The notes: generated from the sequence alone by a model not told the origin. Shown: positions 16,927 through 29,460, numbered from the stretch's first letter. The stretch is DNA of 64,000 nucleotides from Leptospira kirschneri serovar Cynopteri str. 3522 CT (GCF_000243695.2 NZ_AHMN02000013.1:279001-343000); one strand, 5' to 3'. Program-made: numbers and translations.

Positions 16927-17327
16927 TTGTGTTTGATAGATTTTTTATATACTAGAGTGGTCTAAAAATTCTATAGTGGGATTGACAAATAATTGATTCT
17001 GAAGATTTGGAAATTATATTGTTTGGTCTATATAATAAGTATCCAAAATTTTGTATTCAAACAAGGTTTGGAGATTAAAATTTACGGTATTCAGTTTTAT
17101 AAGAATTAGTAGAAATAACTGGAAATTAATAAACCTCTATAAAATCTCAAAAGAATGACTCTTCGATCAGATTTCTGAGTGAAATCGCTGTTTGACGACC
17201 TTCATAGAATCAAAAAATCCATTTTATAAGATTCCCTTTAAAATTAAACTTCTCAGTGAAATGCCGTTATATGATCCTCATTCAATAAAAAATTGAGTAA
17301 GAGAACAACAATTCGAAGAGGTGATTT
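16927..17327. other. AT-rich gene-free gap
   Basis: No ORF, hairpin terminator or RNA gene seen. Short matches to R2-type sequence occur (AAACTTCTCAGTGAAATGCC near 17250), but they are too eroded to delimit. Confidence 0.4.
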
Positions 17328-17759
17328 CTAATTCCTTTCGATCGGATCTATGTCCGTATTGATCCAATATTCGTCTCCATAATCGAAGAATAATTCTTCT
17401 CCTGACTTGATTTTTCGAATGGCTTCAAATCTTGCCGTTTTCCAACGGACGGATACTACAAGTCTTACATTCGGTTTAGAACTGTGATTCATAAAACGAG
17501 TGTAGTTGCTTTCTTTTCCTTCTCCGTAAATCCAATGGTCCTTGCAGATCCAAAGCAAATACTTAGACTCGCAGTATTTAGATGAGTTTGCAGTTCTATC
17601 CGTAAGAATTTTTCCAGTATAATATCCTATGGTATCACCTTTGTTTACGTTTTCTTTTGGGAATAATCCCATTCCAATCCCAGGAATCGAAGAAGGTTTG
17701 ATCTCGAAGTCCTTTTCGTGGAAGATATTAGATCGTGAAGTTTTTTTACGTAATTGCAT
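17328..17759 (-). CDS. SET-domain protein (lysine methyltransferase-like), IS-disrupted 5' region
   Basis: A compact SET protein of 143 aa. The fold signatures are present in order: [23 protein letters not shown] (the opening SET strands), then [14 protein letters not shown] (the pseudoknot NHS, cofactor-binding) and [13 protein letters not shown] (the catalytic-Tyr strand). SET proteins transfer methyl from S-adenosylmethionine to protein lysines. I start at ATG 17759. The reading frame stays open upstream only into IS DNA, and the AGGAG of the original leader is kept but 13 bases from the ATG. An IS inserted 18 bp upstream (17780) has cut off the native promoter, so expression now depends on the IS. 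Confidence 0.85.
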   Translation of the reverse strand: MQLRKKTSRSNIFHEKDFEIKPSSIPGIGMGLFPKENVNKGDTIGYYTGKILTDRTANSSKYCESKYLLWICKDHWIYGEGKESNYTRFMNHSSKPNVRLVVSVRWKTARFEAIRKIKSGEELFFDYGDEYWINTDIDPIERN

Positions 17760-17794
17760 TGGTGAAATCAAACTCCTAAGAGCCGGTCTCAAAA

Positions 17795-18214
17795 CTACCT
17801 ATCAAAAAAGTTAAAAGCAATGATAGAGCTTGCGAGATAAAGAGATGCAAGATAATTTTCAGATTTTCTTTCCCAACGAATTAGGATAGCCCTGAATCGA
17901 TTGTGCCAACTGTTAGTTCTTTCAACGACCCATCGTCTAGGTTTTCCTTTATATTTACCAATGAGAGGCTTCTCACCTTTTTTCCGAATATGAGATTGAA
18001 TGTTTCTTCTTTTGATTAAAACTTCTATATCTTTGAAATCATATCCTTTATCTAAACAAAGATGTTTTGGTTTCTTTTTTCTTCTACCGGAAAAAATCAG
18101 GATTGAATTCAACGTATCTTTTACAGCGTGTTTATCATGAACATTGGCTCCACTCAATGTTATGGCCAAAGGAATTCCATTTCCATCTGTAAGAATATGC
18201 CGTTTAACCCCCAA
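17795..18214 (-). CDS. IS5-family transposase, C-terminal half (second frame)
   Basis: Carries the second and third catalytic residues of the DDE transposase: Asp in [11 protein letters not shown] and Glu in [13 protein letters not shown]. The opening [18 protein letters not shown] is typical of the IS427 group. The listed start is the TTG at 18214, but the natural product is probably made by -1 frameshifting from the upstream frame: reading the -1 frame upstream gives GKNPTDRAK directly before LGVKRH, so the real coding sequence runs on from the first ORF. Confidence 0.9.
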   Translation of the reverse strand: MGVKRHILTDGNGIPLAITLSGANVHDKHAVKDTLNSILIFSGRRKKKPKHLCLDKGYDFKDIEVLIKRRNIQSHIRKKGEKPLIGKYKGKPRRWVVERTNSWHNRFRAILIRWERKSENYLASLYLASSIIAFNFFDR

Positions 18215-18243
18215 TTTGGCACGGTCTGTAGGGTTTTTCCCAG

Positions 18244-18591
18244 TTAAGCTCCCCCTTTGGGAGCTTTAACCATTGCCGAATCCATCGAAGCCCAGTCCCA
18301 TGCTATCTGATTCTTTACATCATAATATTTTAAAATAGATTTATAAATCTTTTTGAATACTCCTGCTCGTTCCCATTCTTGAAATCTTCTGTGACAAGTT
18401 TGGCCAGATCCAAACTCATTCGGAATGGCACGCCACTGACAGCCTGTTTTCATTCGATAGATGATACCGGCCATTACTAATCGTGTTGGTACTCGATTGC
18501 GACCTCCTTTCGGATTTACCTTTTCTTTCGGGATCAATGGGGCTATTTGTTTCCAAAGTCCATCCGGTATCTCTGAATAATATTTGTCCAT
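18244..18591 (-). CDS. IS5-family transposase, N-terminal half (first frame)
   Basis: A 115-aa N-terminal half of the DDE transposase, beginning MDKYYSEIPDGLWKQIAPLI, with an HTH-like segment and the first catalytic Asp in the AWDWASMDSAMVKAP stretch. It ends in KAPKGGA at a TAA just after the run CCCAAAGGGGGA. A -1 slip on that run continues into the second frame, which is the standard expression mode of this IS group. Confidence 0.9.
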   Translation of the reverse strand: MDKYYSEIPDGLWKQIAPLIPKEKVNPKGGRNRVPTRLVMAGIIYRMKTGCQWRAIPNEFGSGQTCHRRFQEWERAGVFKKIYKSILKYYDVKNQIAWDWASMDSAMVKAPKGGA

Positions 18592-18644
18592 TTCACAAGT
18601 AAATAATTACGATTCAAAAGTACAACCAGTTTTGAGACCGGCTC

Positions 18645-19165
18645 TAAGTACGATGAGAATTTACCTAAACATACTTCTTAGGAATCGTTCTCAAGCTATC
18701 ATTTCCAAAAGAGTATAAAATTTGCAACTGAATTCTTAACGTTACTATCAAAAGAGATTTTATAGAAAGCGTTTGTTCTTTGAACGGTTCCATTGTAAAA
18801 TAACTTCCGAAGTATTAAAGAAATGATAAGTTTTCAAAGATACGAATATTTGAAAACGGCGTTTAACGACTAAGTAGAAGATTTTTGAGATGAGCTTTTA
18901 CTTATTTTCTACTCGGAGCTATAGAATAGAATTTCTAGTTTTGCTTCTAAACGCGGATTTGTCTAAAAACTCTTGATACTTTGTTATATAGGGATCAGTA
19001 AAATCTATTTCAAAAATGATTTAATTCTGTATAACGATTTTTTAAAATCGAATTCATCGATTAAAAAGATAGATTCTATTTATCTGTGTTTGTCATAGTA
19101 TTAGGATTTAAACAACGGCTTTAAAACTTCTTGTCATAGAATTGCGTTAACGGGAGCTTATTCGT
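18645..19165. other. AT-rich gap between IS and rppH
   Basis: The first bases are the displaced leader of the SET gene. The remainder has no ORF over about 25 codons. R2-like fragments are recognisable near 18900-19005 (ATACTTTGTTATATAG, GGATCAGTAAA). GGGAGC at 19150-19155 is the rppH ribosome binding site. Confidence 0.45.
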
Positions 19166-19654
19166 ATGGAAAAACCCTACCGAAAAAATGTCGGGATGGT
19201 CGTATTTAACTCTCGTGGAGAGGTGCTGGTTGGAGAAAGGTTGAACTTTTTAGGTTCTTGGCAATTTCCACAAGGTGGAATTGACGACAATGAAGATCCG
19301 ATCAAGGCAGCTATGAGAGAATTGTATGAAGAAGTCGGAATCGATTCCGGAAAAATTGTGACTGAATATCCAGATTGGATTCCCTATGATTTTCCTGAAA
19401 ACCTTCCTCTAAACCGCCATCTTCAAAAATATAGAGGACAACTTCAAAAGTGGTTTCTCATCTATTGGGACGGAGAAGCGGATCAATGTCATTTGGATAT
19501 TCACGAAAGAGAATTTGGAACGGTTCGTTTTATTCCCATAGAAAACACGTTGAATACTGTCGTTCCTTTTAAAAAAGACGTATATTATAAAATTGTAAAT
19601 TACTTTGGGCCTAAGATACAAAACTTTTTACAAGATATCGGAAATAGATCGTAA
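19166..19654 (+). CDS. rppH: RNA pyrophosphohydrolase (Nudix)
   Basis: Nudix hydrolase of 162 aa that removes pyrophosphate from the 5' end of mRNA and so starts its decay (RppH/NudH type). The Nudix box is complete: [20 protein letters not shown] followed by VGID, with the metal-binding REXXEE. The opening [20 protein letters not shown] and the substrate-loop segment [16 protein letters not shown] fit the RppH subgroup rather than a mutator enzyme. It overlaps the globin gene by one base (TAATG), so the two are translationally coupled. Confidence 0.93.
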   Translation: MEKPYRKNVGMVVFNSRGEVLVGERLNFLGSWQFPQGGIDDNEDPIKAAMRELYEEVGIDSGKIVTEYPDWIPYDFPENLPLNRHLQKYRGQLQKWFLIYWDGEADQCHLDIHEREFGTVRFIPIENTLNTVVPFKKDVYYKIVNYFGPKIQNFLQDIGNRS

Positions 19655-20082
19655 TGTCCTTTTTCATCCCAGCCGGCGGACCTCCGGGACCAATTCCCGG
19701 TTTACAATCTGTTTTCGGTTCTGTCGGCGAAAATAGTCTTCGTAAGCTAGTTTCCGATTTTTACGATCAGATTCCTTCTAGTTCGATCGCTTTTATGTTT
19801 CCGAAAAATCTAGAAGAGAGTAAAATGAAATCCGCTGATTTTTTAATTCAGGTAACGGGTGGTCCACCTTTGTATTCTCAAAACTACGGACCTCCTAAAA
19901 TGCGCGCCAGGCATCTTCCGTTTCCGATCGATGAAAAAGCGAGAAGGATTTGGCTTTCTTGTTATCGTAAGGTTTTGGACGATTGGGATGCGGAAGTTTC
20001 AGTTAAAGAAATTCTTTGGATTTTTTTTAAGGACTTCTCTGCATGGATGGTAAATCTGGAAAGTAAGACGGAGGAATCTTAA
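19654..20082 (+). CDS. Truncated-hemoglobin-like globin
   Basis: A 142-aa protein with the layout of bacterial truncated (2-on-2) globins. The proximal heme-ligand region appears as [19 protein letters not shown] (His of ARHLPF) followed by the conserved [12 protein letters not shown] helix. The N-terminus is proline/glycine-rich ([12 protein letters not shown]), unlike typical members. Roles for such globins include oxygen or nitric oxide handling. Here it sits between rppH and acyP with TAATG overlaps on both sides, so all three are co-translated. Confidence 0.82.
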   Translation: MSFFIPAGGPPGPIPGLQSVFGSVGENSLRKLVSDFYDQIPSSSIAFMFPKNLEESKMKSADFLIQVTGGPPLYSQNYGPPKMRARHLPFPIDEKARRIWLSCYRKVLDDWDAEVSVKEILWIFFKDFSAWMVNLESKTEES

Positions 20083-20369
20083 TGGGATCTAAAAATAATT
20101 CGAGAGCGAAAATTTTAGTTCGAGGAAAGGTTCAAGGAGTTGGTTTTAGATATTACATTCTTCAGAGAGCCCAAGAATGTAGGCTTAGCGGTTATACTCA
20201 AAATCTTCCGGGTGGAGAAGTGGAAACTGTTGTAGAAGGAGATAAGATGTTTATAGAAGATCTCTACAGAGCAATTCAAAGAGGTCCTAAAGGATCCGAA
20301 GTGAAAGAAGCCTTGATTACTTGGGAAGATCCAAAAGGGAACTTTAGGACTTTTGAAATTAAAAAATAA
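20082..20369 (+). CDS. acyP: Acylphosphatase
   Basis: A 95-aa enzyme that hydrolyses acyl phosphates such as acetyl phosphate or carbamoyl phosphate. The substrate-binding loop VQGVGFRYYI carries the catalytic Arg, and the catalytic Asn is in GYTQNLPGGEVE. Length is standard. The gene is the last of the rppH-globin-acyP string and overlaps the globin stop (TAATG). The next gene is convergent 33 bp downstream. Confidence 0.95.
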   Translation: MGSKNNSRAKILVRGKVQGVGFRYYILQRAQECRLSGYTQNLPGGEVETVVEGDKMFIEDLYRAIQRGPKGSEVKEALITWEDPKGNFRTFEIKK

Positions 20370-20402
20370 CTTACGTATAACGCCGATTAGTCTGCCCTGT
20401 TT

Positions 20403-21974
20403 TTAGGATTCCGCTTTTTCTTCCGTGACTAAGTCGGAATCCTCTTCGATTTCTCTGAGCCATTCCGATCTGATTTTTTCCAATTGTTTTTTTCGATTTT
20501 CCTTATATGCAATTTCTCTGCTAAGTTGTTCTAATTGAACGATGGATTCCTCGTGTTCTAAGTAGGTTTCTAACAATTTATAAATTCCTAAAAAATTTAA
20601 TATTTTGGAAAACCAAGAGAGGTTTTCTTTATAACAAGAATATTTCAATTGTATCAGAGTCGGTTTAAAATTTGCGTTTTGATATAAATTCCCGAGATTA
20701 TTTTTCTCCTTTTTTAAAAGATATAAGAAATTTCTAATAGTATCTTTTTTGAAAGCGTATTTTTCGGTCATCAGTTTCATCAAGGGAATAATGATGTCTT
20801 CTTTTTTACTGCAAAAACATTCCATCTTTTTTCCTTTTTCATACCAATCGCAGGAAATACAATCCGGATCTCTTCTGAGATTATCCACTATGGAATGGGA
20901 AAATTCCCGATCCTCGTCCGAATTGATAACGACAAACTGTGATAAATTGGAGCTTTTCATGGTCATCATCGTTTTTAACATCTTGATCGATTTGAGTTCT
21001 TCGCCGGAAGCGCTGTGATTTCTTTCCTGAGTGTGTTTTTGTGAAATATAGTTTGCTATGATCAAAAAATCTCGAAACGTTTTCGGAATCAAATTGTTTA
21101 GATTTTCGCCTATGATCTTTAATTCTTCCGAAACAAATTTTTCTTCGAGACCTGAGATAGGACCAGAATAATTGACGTCTACCACTATGTTCTTTCGATT
21201 TTTCGAAATCAGTTCCCAGGCATTTTGATAATTTTCTTTCAATTTTCGAGAAAACTGGTTGAGATAGTATCCTTTTAAAATTTCAAACGCTTTTTCGACA
21301 AGTTCGTCTGTTATGTGAAATAACCCTATACTTTTTGTGACGGCAATATATTCGCTTTCTTGAATATTCTCTAAAATGAATTGGACCGAATCCTCGATTA
21401 CTTCCTCTTTTAAAAGTTCTTTGAACGTAAAGGAATGAATCCAGTTTTTAATATTGAAAGATTGTTTAATAAAGGTTCCTTCTGCGTTTTCTGCGATTAA
21501 ATATTCAAATATAGACATCAATTCGCTGATTTGGTAAGGTTCACTTTCCAAAATATAGTTTTGAATTGCCAGTGCGGATTTGCTTAGGCTATTTAGATAA
21601 ATCTCTTTTAATTTTTCTCGATTAGAATTTTTAAATTCTTTTTCCGAAATGAGACAGAGGCAGACCGCAAGTTGATTGGTTTCTTTTAAAAATTTAAACT
21701 CCGGAAATACTAGAATCAAGTTCTCGTTAACAAGTTTTTTCAAAGTATTTACGTAGATAGGTTTAGAACCTTCGTCCTTCCATATTTTTAAGATTTTACC
21801 TGAAAAAAAACCTTCCAGAGTCGTATGATTTCTAATTTGATAAAGGATTTCTATTTCTTTTGGATTTAAAGAAATTGCCTCTTGGTCCGTGGCGTCTGCC
21901 TCGTTTTTTAGATACAAATACGAGGGCATGAGGTTTTCGTATTTCTCATGATCGTAAAGTGAATCTGGATCCAA
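20403..21974 (-). CDS. Unknown 523-aa protein with Cys cluster
   Basis: Not assigned to a family. Residues 35-110 have a winged-helix-like pattern (LNPKEIEILYQIRNHTTLEGFFSG, then YVNTLKKLVNENLILVF), as seen in Leptospira proteins that start with a DUF4388/PatA-type helical domain. The middle is mostly helical. A cysteine group CISCDWYEKGKKMECFC near 380-396 could bind a metal. The last 70 residues are charged coiled coil ending in acidic residues. No signal peptide or membrane helix. It is a single gene convergent with acyP. Confidence 0.8.
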   Translation of the reverse strand: MDPDSLYDHEKYENLMPSYLYLKNEADATDQEAISLNPKEIEILYQIRNHTTLEGFFSGKILKIWKDEGSKPIYVNTLKKLVNENLILVFPEFKFLKETNQLAVCLCLISEKEFKNSNREKLKEIYLNSLSKSALAIQNYILESEPYQISELMSIFEYLIAENAEGTFIKQSFNIKNWIHSFTFKELLKEEVIEDSVQFILENIQESEYIAVTKSIGLFHITDELVEKAFEILKGYYLNQFSRKLKENYQNAWELISKNRKNIVVDVNYSGPISGLEEKFVSEELKIIGENLNNLIPKTFRDFLIIANYISQKHTQERNHSASGEELKSIKMLKTMMTMKSSNLSQFVVINSDEDREFSHSIVDNLRRDPDCISCDWYEKGKKMECFCSKKEDIIIPLMKLMTEKYAFKKDTIRNFLYLLKKEKNNLGNLYQNANFKPTLIQLKYSCYKENLSWFSKILNFLGIYKLLETYLEHEESIVQLEQLSREIAYKENRKKQLEKIRSEWLREIEEDSDLVTEEKAES

Positions 21975-22495
21975 GTTCCTTACCTCTTGCGATAAATTTT
22001 AGGACGAAGTTTTACGATTTTATACTATATTAGAATCAAAAATAGCAAAAAATATTCAAAAGTTCTACTAAAGAGAACCTTTATGAAATCCAAAGATACC
22101 GGTCTTTAAAATTGCATGTCCGATTGAAATAAAAATTTTGCAAATTTAAACAAATTAAAAATCCATTTTATAGTTTATATCAAAAAATAACTCTGTCTTT
22201 TAATCGAGAAGTTTGCCGATGAGACTGAACTTATATATGCGAAAACCATGATTCATTTTTTTGTTATAAAATAAAATTTTAAAACGTTTGAAAATTGGAA
22301 TGTAGGTTAGAATAACATAACATTTTTTATATTCAAACTTTTTTGGAATAGAACGTATCTTCGGGAAACGATAAATTTTTTTAGTTCGTTTTAGATATAA
22401 TCAATCAATTTGTTTTTCAAATGTTTATTTGAAAACGTTTAGGATTGCCTTTGCCGATTGAAGACTCATTTTTGACCTGAAACGGAGGAATTGAA
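21975..22495. other. AT-rich gap before the aldo/keto reductase
   Basis: No ORF, repeat family or hairpin seen. The last 20 bases hold the ribosome binding site ACGGAGG for the following TTG-started gene. Confidence 0.4.
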
Positions 22496-23512
22496 TTGAA
22501 AAAAAGAAGACTGGGAAAATCGGGTATGGTCGTTTCCGAAATCTGTATGGGAACGATGACCTTTGGATCCACTTGTGACGAGGCGGAGGCGTTCCGTATT
22601 TTAGATAGGGCTTACGACGCGGGAATCGATTTTTACGATACGGCTGAAGTTTATCCAGTTCCACCTGACGCTAGTTATGTGCATGAGACGGAAAGAATTT
22701 TTGGGAAGTGGTTAAAGACCAAGAAGAGAGATTCTATTTTAATCGCCACTAAAGTTTGCGGTCCTGGACATGGTTGGTTTGCTCCTCCAGTTCGAGAAGG
22801 GAAAACCGCGTTGGATCGGAAAAACATCCGAGCTGCGATTGAAGGAAGTCTCAGACGTTTGGGAACCGACTTTGTAGATCTTTATCAAACACATTGGCCG
22901 GATCATGATTTCGGCTATCAAGAGACTCTTCAAACTCTGACGGAACTAATTCGGGAAGGAAAGGTTCGTTATATCGGTAATAGCAATGAAACCGCGTGGG
23001 GAATGATGAAAAGTCTTTCCGTTGCCGAGGAATTTGGTTTTTCACGTTATGAGTCCATTCAAAATAATTTTAGCATATTAAACCGAAGATTTGAAGACGC
23101 GTTATCCGACATTTGTAAAAGAGAAGGTGTGAGTCTTTTACCTTATTCTCCGATTGCGGGTGGAGTCCTTTCGGGGAAGTATAATTCTTCCAATCCTCCT
23201 CAGAATGCCAGATTCAGCCGTTATCTAAATTCTGGAGAAAGACAGAAAAAAATGGCTCATCGTTTTTTAAACGAAGGCACATTGGCTTCTACCCAAAAAT
23301 TAATGAAGATCGCGCAAGAAGCTGAAATGTCAGTTACGGTTCTTGCGGTCGCTTGGTCTAAACAACACGATTACGTCGCTTCTACAATTATCGGAGCGAA
23401 TACGGTGGAACAATTGGAAGAAAGTCTAAAGGCTAAGAACGTGATTCTATCGGAAGATGTTTTAAAAAAGATAGATGAGGTTTCCAAAGAAATTCCTTAT
23501 CCGATGGGATAG
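22496..23512 (+). CDS. Aldo/keto reductase
   Basis: NADPH-dependent oxidoreductase of 338 aa in the TIM-barrel AKR family (YghZ/Tas-like branch). Catalytic tetrad: Asp and Tyr in FYDTAEVYP, Lys in ATKVCG, His in LYQTHWPD. The cofactor-binding C-terminus has [15 protein letters not shown]. The start is TTG 22496, chosen because GGAGG stands seven bases before it and the sequence then matches the family opening [15 protein letters not shown]. Its end overlaps the convergent ktrA by 16 bp. Physiological substrate unknown. Confidence 0.93.
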   Translation: MKKRRLGKSGMVVSEICMGTMTFGSTCDEAEAFRILDRAYDAGIDFYDTAEVYPVPPDASYVHETERIFGKWLKTKKRDSILIATKVCGPGHGWFAPPVREGKTALDRKNIRAAIEGSLRRLGTDFVDLYQTHWPDHDFGYQETLQTLTELIREGKVRYIGNSNETAWGMMKSLSVAEEFGFSRYESIQNNFSILNRRFEDALSDICKREGVSLLPYSPIAGGVLSGKYNSSNPPQNARFSRYLNSGERQKKMAHRFLNEGTLASTQKLMKIAQEAEMSVTVLAVAWSKQHDYVASTIIGANTVEQLEESLKAKNVILSEDVLKKIDEVSKEIPYPMG

Positions 23513-24207
23513 GCACTGATAAACCGTTTGATACTTTCGGAATTACCGAATAGAATTAGTATTTCCTTTTCTTGGAATATTGTTTTGGAATCGGGGAGGA
23601 ATACTCCCCCTTCCGATTCGTTTCCGTTTAATTCCGCTTTTCTAATTGCAACTAAGTTGAGCTGAAAATTTTCCCTAAGGTTGAGCTCTTTTAGTTTCGT
23701 ACCGTAAAGAAGAGGTGAAATTTCCACTTCAAAAAGACTATATTCTTCGCTTAACAAAGTAGCCTTTTTAACTCCTTGATAACTCAGTTGTTCCGCCATG
23801 GAAGCTGCCGCTCTTTCTTCCGGGTTGAAAAGGTTTTCGATTCCGATCATCTGAAGTATTTTACGATTCAATTCGGAATGATAACGTATGTGTAATGATT
23901 TCAGATTCATCGCTTTTAAATTGTATGCGGTTGTGATCAGTGATTCGAAATTTTCAGCGAGCGCGACTACAATTTCATCCATGTCCTCTAGATCTAATTC
24001 TTCTAATGAAGTTCGATTATTTGTATCTACACATACGGCGAGAGCACAAAAGTCCTTAATTTCCTCTATGATTTTTATGTCTTTGTCTATCGCAGTGACT
24101 TCGTGTCCGTTTTCGTTCAAGTAGACGACTAAGGCCTTGCCGAATTCTCCCAGACCGATAACCGCGATTCTCTTTTTGAGAGTTTTATTTTTTCTTTTAA
24201 TCGCCAT
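23497..24207 (-). CDS. ktrA: Potassium uptake regulatory subunit KtrA (TrkA family)
   Basis: Cytosolic gating ring subunit of a Ktr/Trk potassium channel, 236 aa. The RCK domain begins [20 protein letters not shown], with the glycine-rich nucleotide loop and the acidic residue of TAIDKD. A second TrkA-C domain occupies about 140-225 ([15 protein letters not shown]). It follows the channel gene by 12 bp and is transcribed with it. It binds NAD(H) or ATP/ADP in related proteins. Confidence 0.93.
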   Translation of the reverse strand: MAIKRKNKTLKKRIAVIGLGEFGKALVVYLNENGHEVTAIDKDIKIIEEIKDFCALAVCVDTNNRTSLEELDLEDMDEIVVALAENFESLITTAYNLKAMNLKSLHIRYHSELNRKILQMIGIENLFNPEERAAASMAEQLSYQGVKKATLLSEEYSLFEVEISPLLYGTKLKELNLRENFQLNLVAIRKAELNGNESEGGVFLPDSKTIFQEKEILILFGNSESIKRFISAYPIG

Positions 24208-24219
24208 GAGGTTTCTCCT

Positions 24220-26018
<1,799 letters not shown>

Positions 26019-26019
<1 letters not shown>

Positions 26020-26936
26020 TAGAAACTGACGTTAAAGAGAGAAATCTCCAGTTTATATTCTCTTCCTGGAACCGGAGAGGCCGAAGCCGAACCAGAAATA
26101 GGAAGAGAATTTCCGAAACCTAGAGAGTCTGCGGATGTTGGTTCTACGGGAGGGGACTCTGGCTGATTCTCCTTTTTCATGGATTCGTACTCTTTCATAT
26201 CGTGCCAGGCGTTTGCAAAAGCAAGACTAGTTCCGAAAGTAAAAATGAAAATTGAACCTCCGAAAGTTTTTTGAAATTTATGATAACCTGGAATTCTTGC
26301 ATTGGCGGCGATCGCATATCCTATTCCTAGTGTGATCGGAAGTGTCATAAAAAAGATAATGGTAAAACGACGAAACGTGGTTTCGGTATATTTTTCTTCT
26401 TCGAAAACTTGATTCTGTTTTCTTTTTTTATCCGCTTGTTGTTGTGCCTGTCTTTGAAGGATCGTTTCTACGTTAATATTGCCTGTAAGAGGATTGATTA
26501 GATTGTCTTGTTTTCTTTCCGTATTTGGAGTTGTGGTTCTTCGCAGTCCTCCTGTTGCGGGAAAGGGGCTTTCAAAAGGGATCTGAACGTTTTTAGGAGA
26601 AATCAGGGCGGGTTTTTTGAAAGTAGGGGGAACCGTATATTCCTGGAACACTTCTCGGGTCTGAGAATCTTTATAGTTTCTTAGATTAAAATCATAAGGA
26701 TCTGAAAAATCCGTTTGGCTTTGAGAGATGAGAGGTTTAGGATTTAAAAGAGAAAAAATAAGAAGTATGGTCGTAAGTTGGATGATTTTATGAAATCGGA
26801 ACCAAATTGTTTTGTTGAAAAAATTGGCAGAGGAACTTTGAATTTTTTTACGACTTGTTCCATTTTTATATACAAGTGTTTCGCAGTTTCGAACGAAATT
26901 CAGTCGATTCTTGCGGATTTCTTGTAAGTTTAGCAT
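26019..26936 (-). CDS. Unknown membrane protein at the head of the ktr operon
   Basis: A 305-aa protein of no recognised family. A hydrophobic segment at about 50-70 ([24 protein letters not shown]) looks like a late or secondary signal sequence, so the true start could be internal. A proline- and threonine-rich region follows, then a Gln/Lys coiled stretch ([16 protein letters not shown]), two membrane helices (about 190-245) and a Pro/Ser-rich tail. It overlaps ktrB's start and is probably co-transcribed. A link to potassium transport is inference from position only. Confidence 0.7.
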
Positions 26937-26997
26937 GGCTTTCTTCTAAAATCTTTTAGACATAGGTCGAGGCAAGGATTTTTAGGTTCTCCCGAAA

Positions 26998-27089
26998 GTG
27001 TGGGAACTCACACGCTTTACAATAAAAAAGCCGTTCAAAACTCGCAAACCGCCGAAAAGAGACGTAATCTGCGGGAACTCACACATTTT

Positions 27090-27092
<3 letters not shown>
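26998..27092 (+). repeat. R3 repeat overlapping the end of the adenosine deaminase gene
   Basis: Two motif copies, GTGGGAACTCACAC (26999) and GCGGGAACTCACACA (27071), are spaced 72 bases apart with GACGTAATCT between them, as in other R3 units. The right end reaches the stop codon of the reverse-strand deaminase gene (27090). Confidence 0.6.
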
Positions 27093-28415
<1,323 letters not shown>

Positions 28416-28914
28416 AAAAGTTGCAATGTCCGATTTTTGTATTTTTATAAGATAAATTAGGATTCGATTTCAAAGGAAAGAAATTTTTAGAATATACACA
28501 CACTATAAATTTTGTGAATTCTATTTGTGTCTTATACGACTTGTGAAAGTTAGGATCTATACTATGTAGGTTTTTTGATAAAACTCATGTTAAATAAGAA
28601 TTCAGAGGATTTGAAATAGGGAACCGGCTGGACCGTTCTCTGCGTTTCTTGCAGAAGTTGTGGGATTTATATTTTAGAGTATTATGATATACTTTATTAT
28701 TGAATCTGGGGAATATTGTTTTTCAATTCAGTTTTCTGAAGGGGGAAAGCCTTCCCCTCGCTGCAGCCGAATAGGCTTCCGCTACCCCTTCTCCGGGTCA
28801 ATCCCTCCGTTTTCAAGACCCGGACCCAAATTCACGTTAAAATATAATGTTTTCTTTCTAAAATTTTTTTATAAACCACTCCGTTTAGATAGGTAGAGAG
28901 AACCGTTTTCTAGT
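28416..28914. other. Gap with GC-rich hairpin block
   Basis: Mostly AT-rich. At 28739-28840 a GC-rich block carries AGGGGGAA/TTCCCCT (28739-28758) and an 8-bp inverted repeat TCCGGGTC (28792-28799) / GACCCGGA (28817-28824). It ends in TTCACGTTAA, the same end sequence as R1. No convincing ORF: the open frame across it is out of character for this genome. Confidence 0.55.
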
Positions 28915-29316
28915 ATGGATATACTTTTATTCGATGACGGTCAAAAAATTGAATCTACTTTGATAGAAGGTGTTGTTGGAACGGATTCCCTTTTGGTTCC
29001 AGAAGTTTATTGGAATCGGTTGAGTCCTCAAGAAAGAAAGGTTCTTAGGAATCGGCTTCCCTTTTTACTGAGAAAATATTCAAAACAAATTGCGTCTATG
29101 ACGCGGCTTCATGATAAAGCTGGGAAAATCAAATATAATCTGGGTGTAGGTAAAATGAAAAAATTTAGTATTCGGGTTCATACAGGTGTTTGGGCGACCT
29201 TAGGTGTGTTAGCTGCTGCTCATGGGGTTTCTAGGTGTTATCTTTTTAATTATATGCTCTGGCTGGAGGAGCAAGGTGATTTTTTTTGTGAAAACTTTGA
29301 ACCGGGGAGTTCCTAG
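28915..29316 (+). CDS. DUF1564 family protein
   Basis: A 133-aa member of the leptospiral DUF1564 family. Characteristic segments are SLLVPEVYWNRLSPQERK, then LRNRLPFLLRKYSKQI, then KFSIRVHTGVWATLGVLAAAHGVSRCYLFNYMLWLEE. The last stretch resembles a ribbon-helix-helix-like DNA-binding fold followed by a helix. The family is multi-copy in pathogenic Leptospira and its function is unknown. The gene is flanked by repeat DNA and a possible transposase remnant, in line with an accessory, mobile-associated gene. Confidence 0.85.
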   Translation: MDILLFDDGQKIESTLIEGVVGTDSLLVPEVYWNRLSPQERKVLRNRLPFLLRKYSKQIASMTRLHDKAGKIKYNLGVGKMKKFSIRVHTGVWATLGVLAAAHGVSRCYLFNYMLWLEEQGDFFCENFEPGSS

Positions 29317-29329
29317 CTTTCACTGGACT

Positions 29330-29460
29330 TACGAAATGACTTGGAAGATCAACAGGAGACAAAATCTCATATCAAGAGAATTAAAGTTCGAACCAAACCC
29401 AATGACGGACAAATATCCCTATTACTTACAGACGTCTTCGTAATCATTATCACGCAGATG
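29330..29460 (+). pseudogene. Possible remnant of an IS4-like transposase
   Basis: One frame reads LDLRNDLEDQQETKSHIK, then RIKVRTKPNDGQISLLLTD, then VFVII. It has no start, follows a stop codon and ends soon after. The strand pattern RIKVR...NDGQISLLLTDVF resembles the insertion-domain strands of IS4-family transposases. No ends or flanking duplication can be found, so this is a weak call. Confidence 0.3.

Larger units (their letters stand above)
17780..18644 (-). mobile_element. IS5-family (IS427-like) insertion sequence, 865 bp
   Basis: Inverted ends GAGCCGGTCTCAAAACT (left) and AGTTTTGAGACCGGCTC (right) match perfectly over 17 bp and are flanked by TAA on both sides (17777-17779 and 18645-18647), a 3-bp target duplication. 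Inside is a two-frame DDE transposase in reverse orientation. Both ends and both frames look intact, so this is probably a recent insertion. It sits immediately upstream of the SET gene and points the same way. Confidence 0.93.

Noticed and set aside
28684..28896. Open frame of 70 codons before the DUF1564 gene
   Set aside because: It is read through a hairpin-rich repeat, with no ribosome binding site and an unlikely composition (Pro/Ser/Phe runs).
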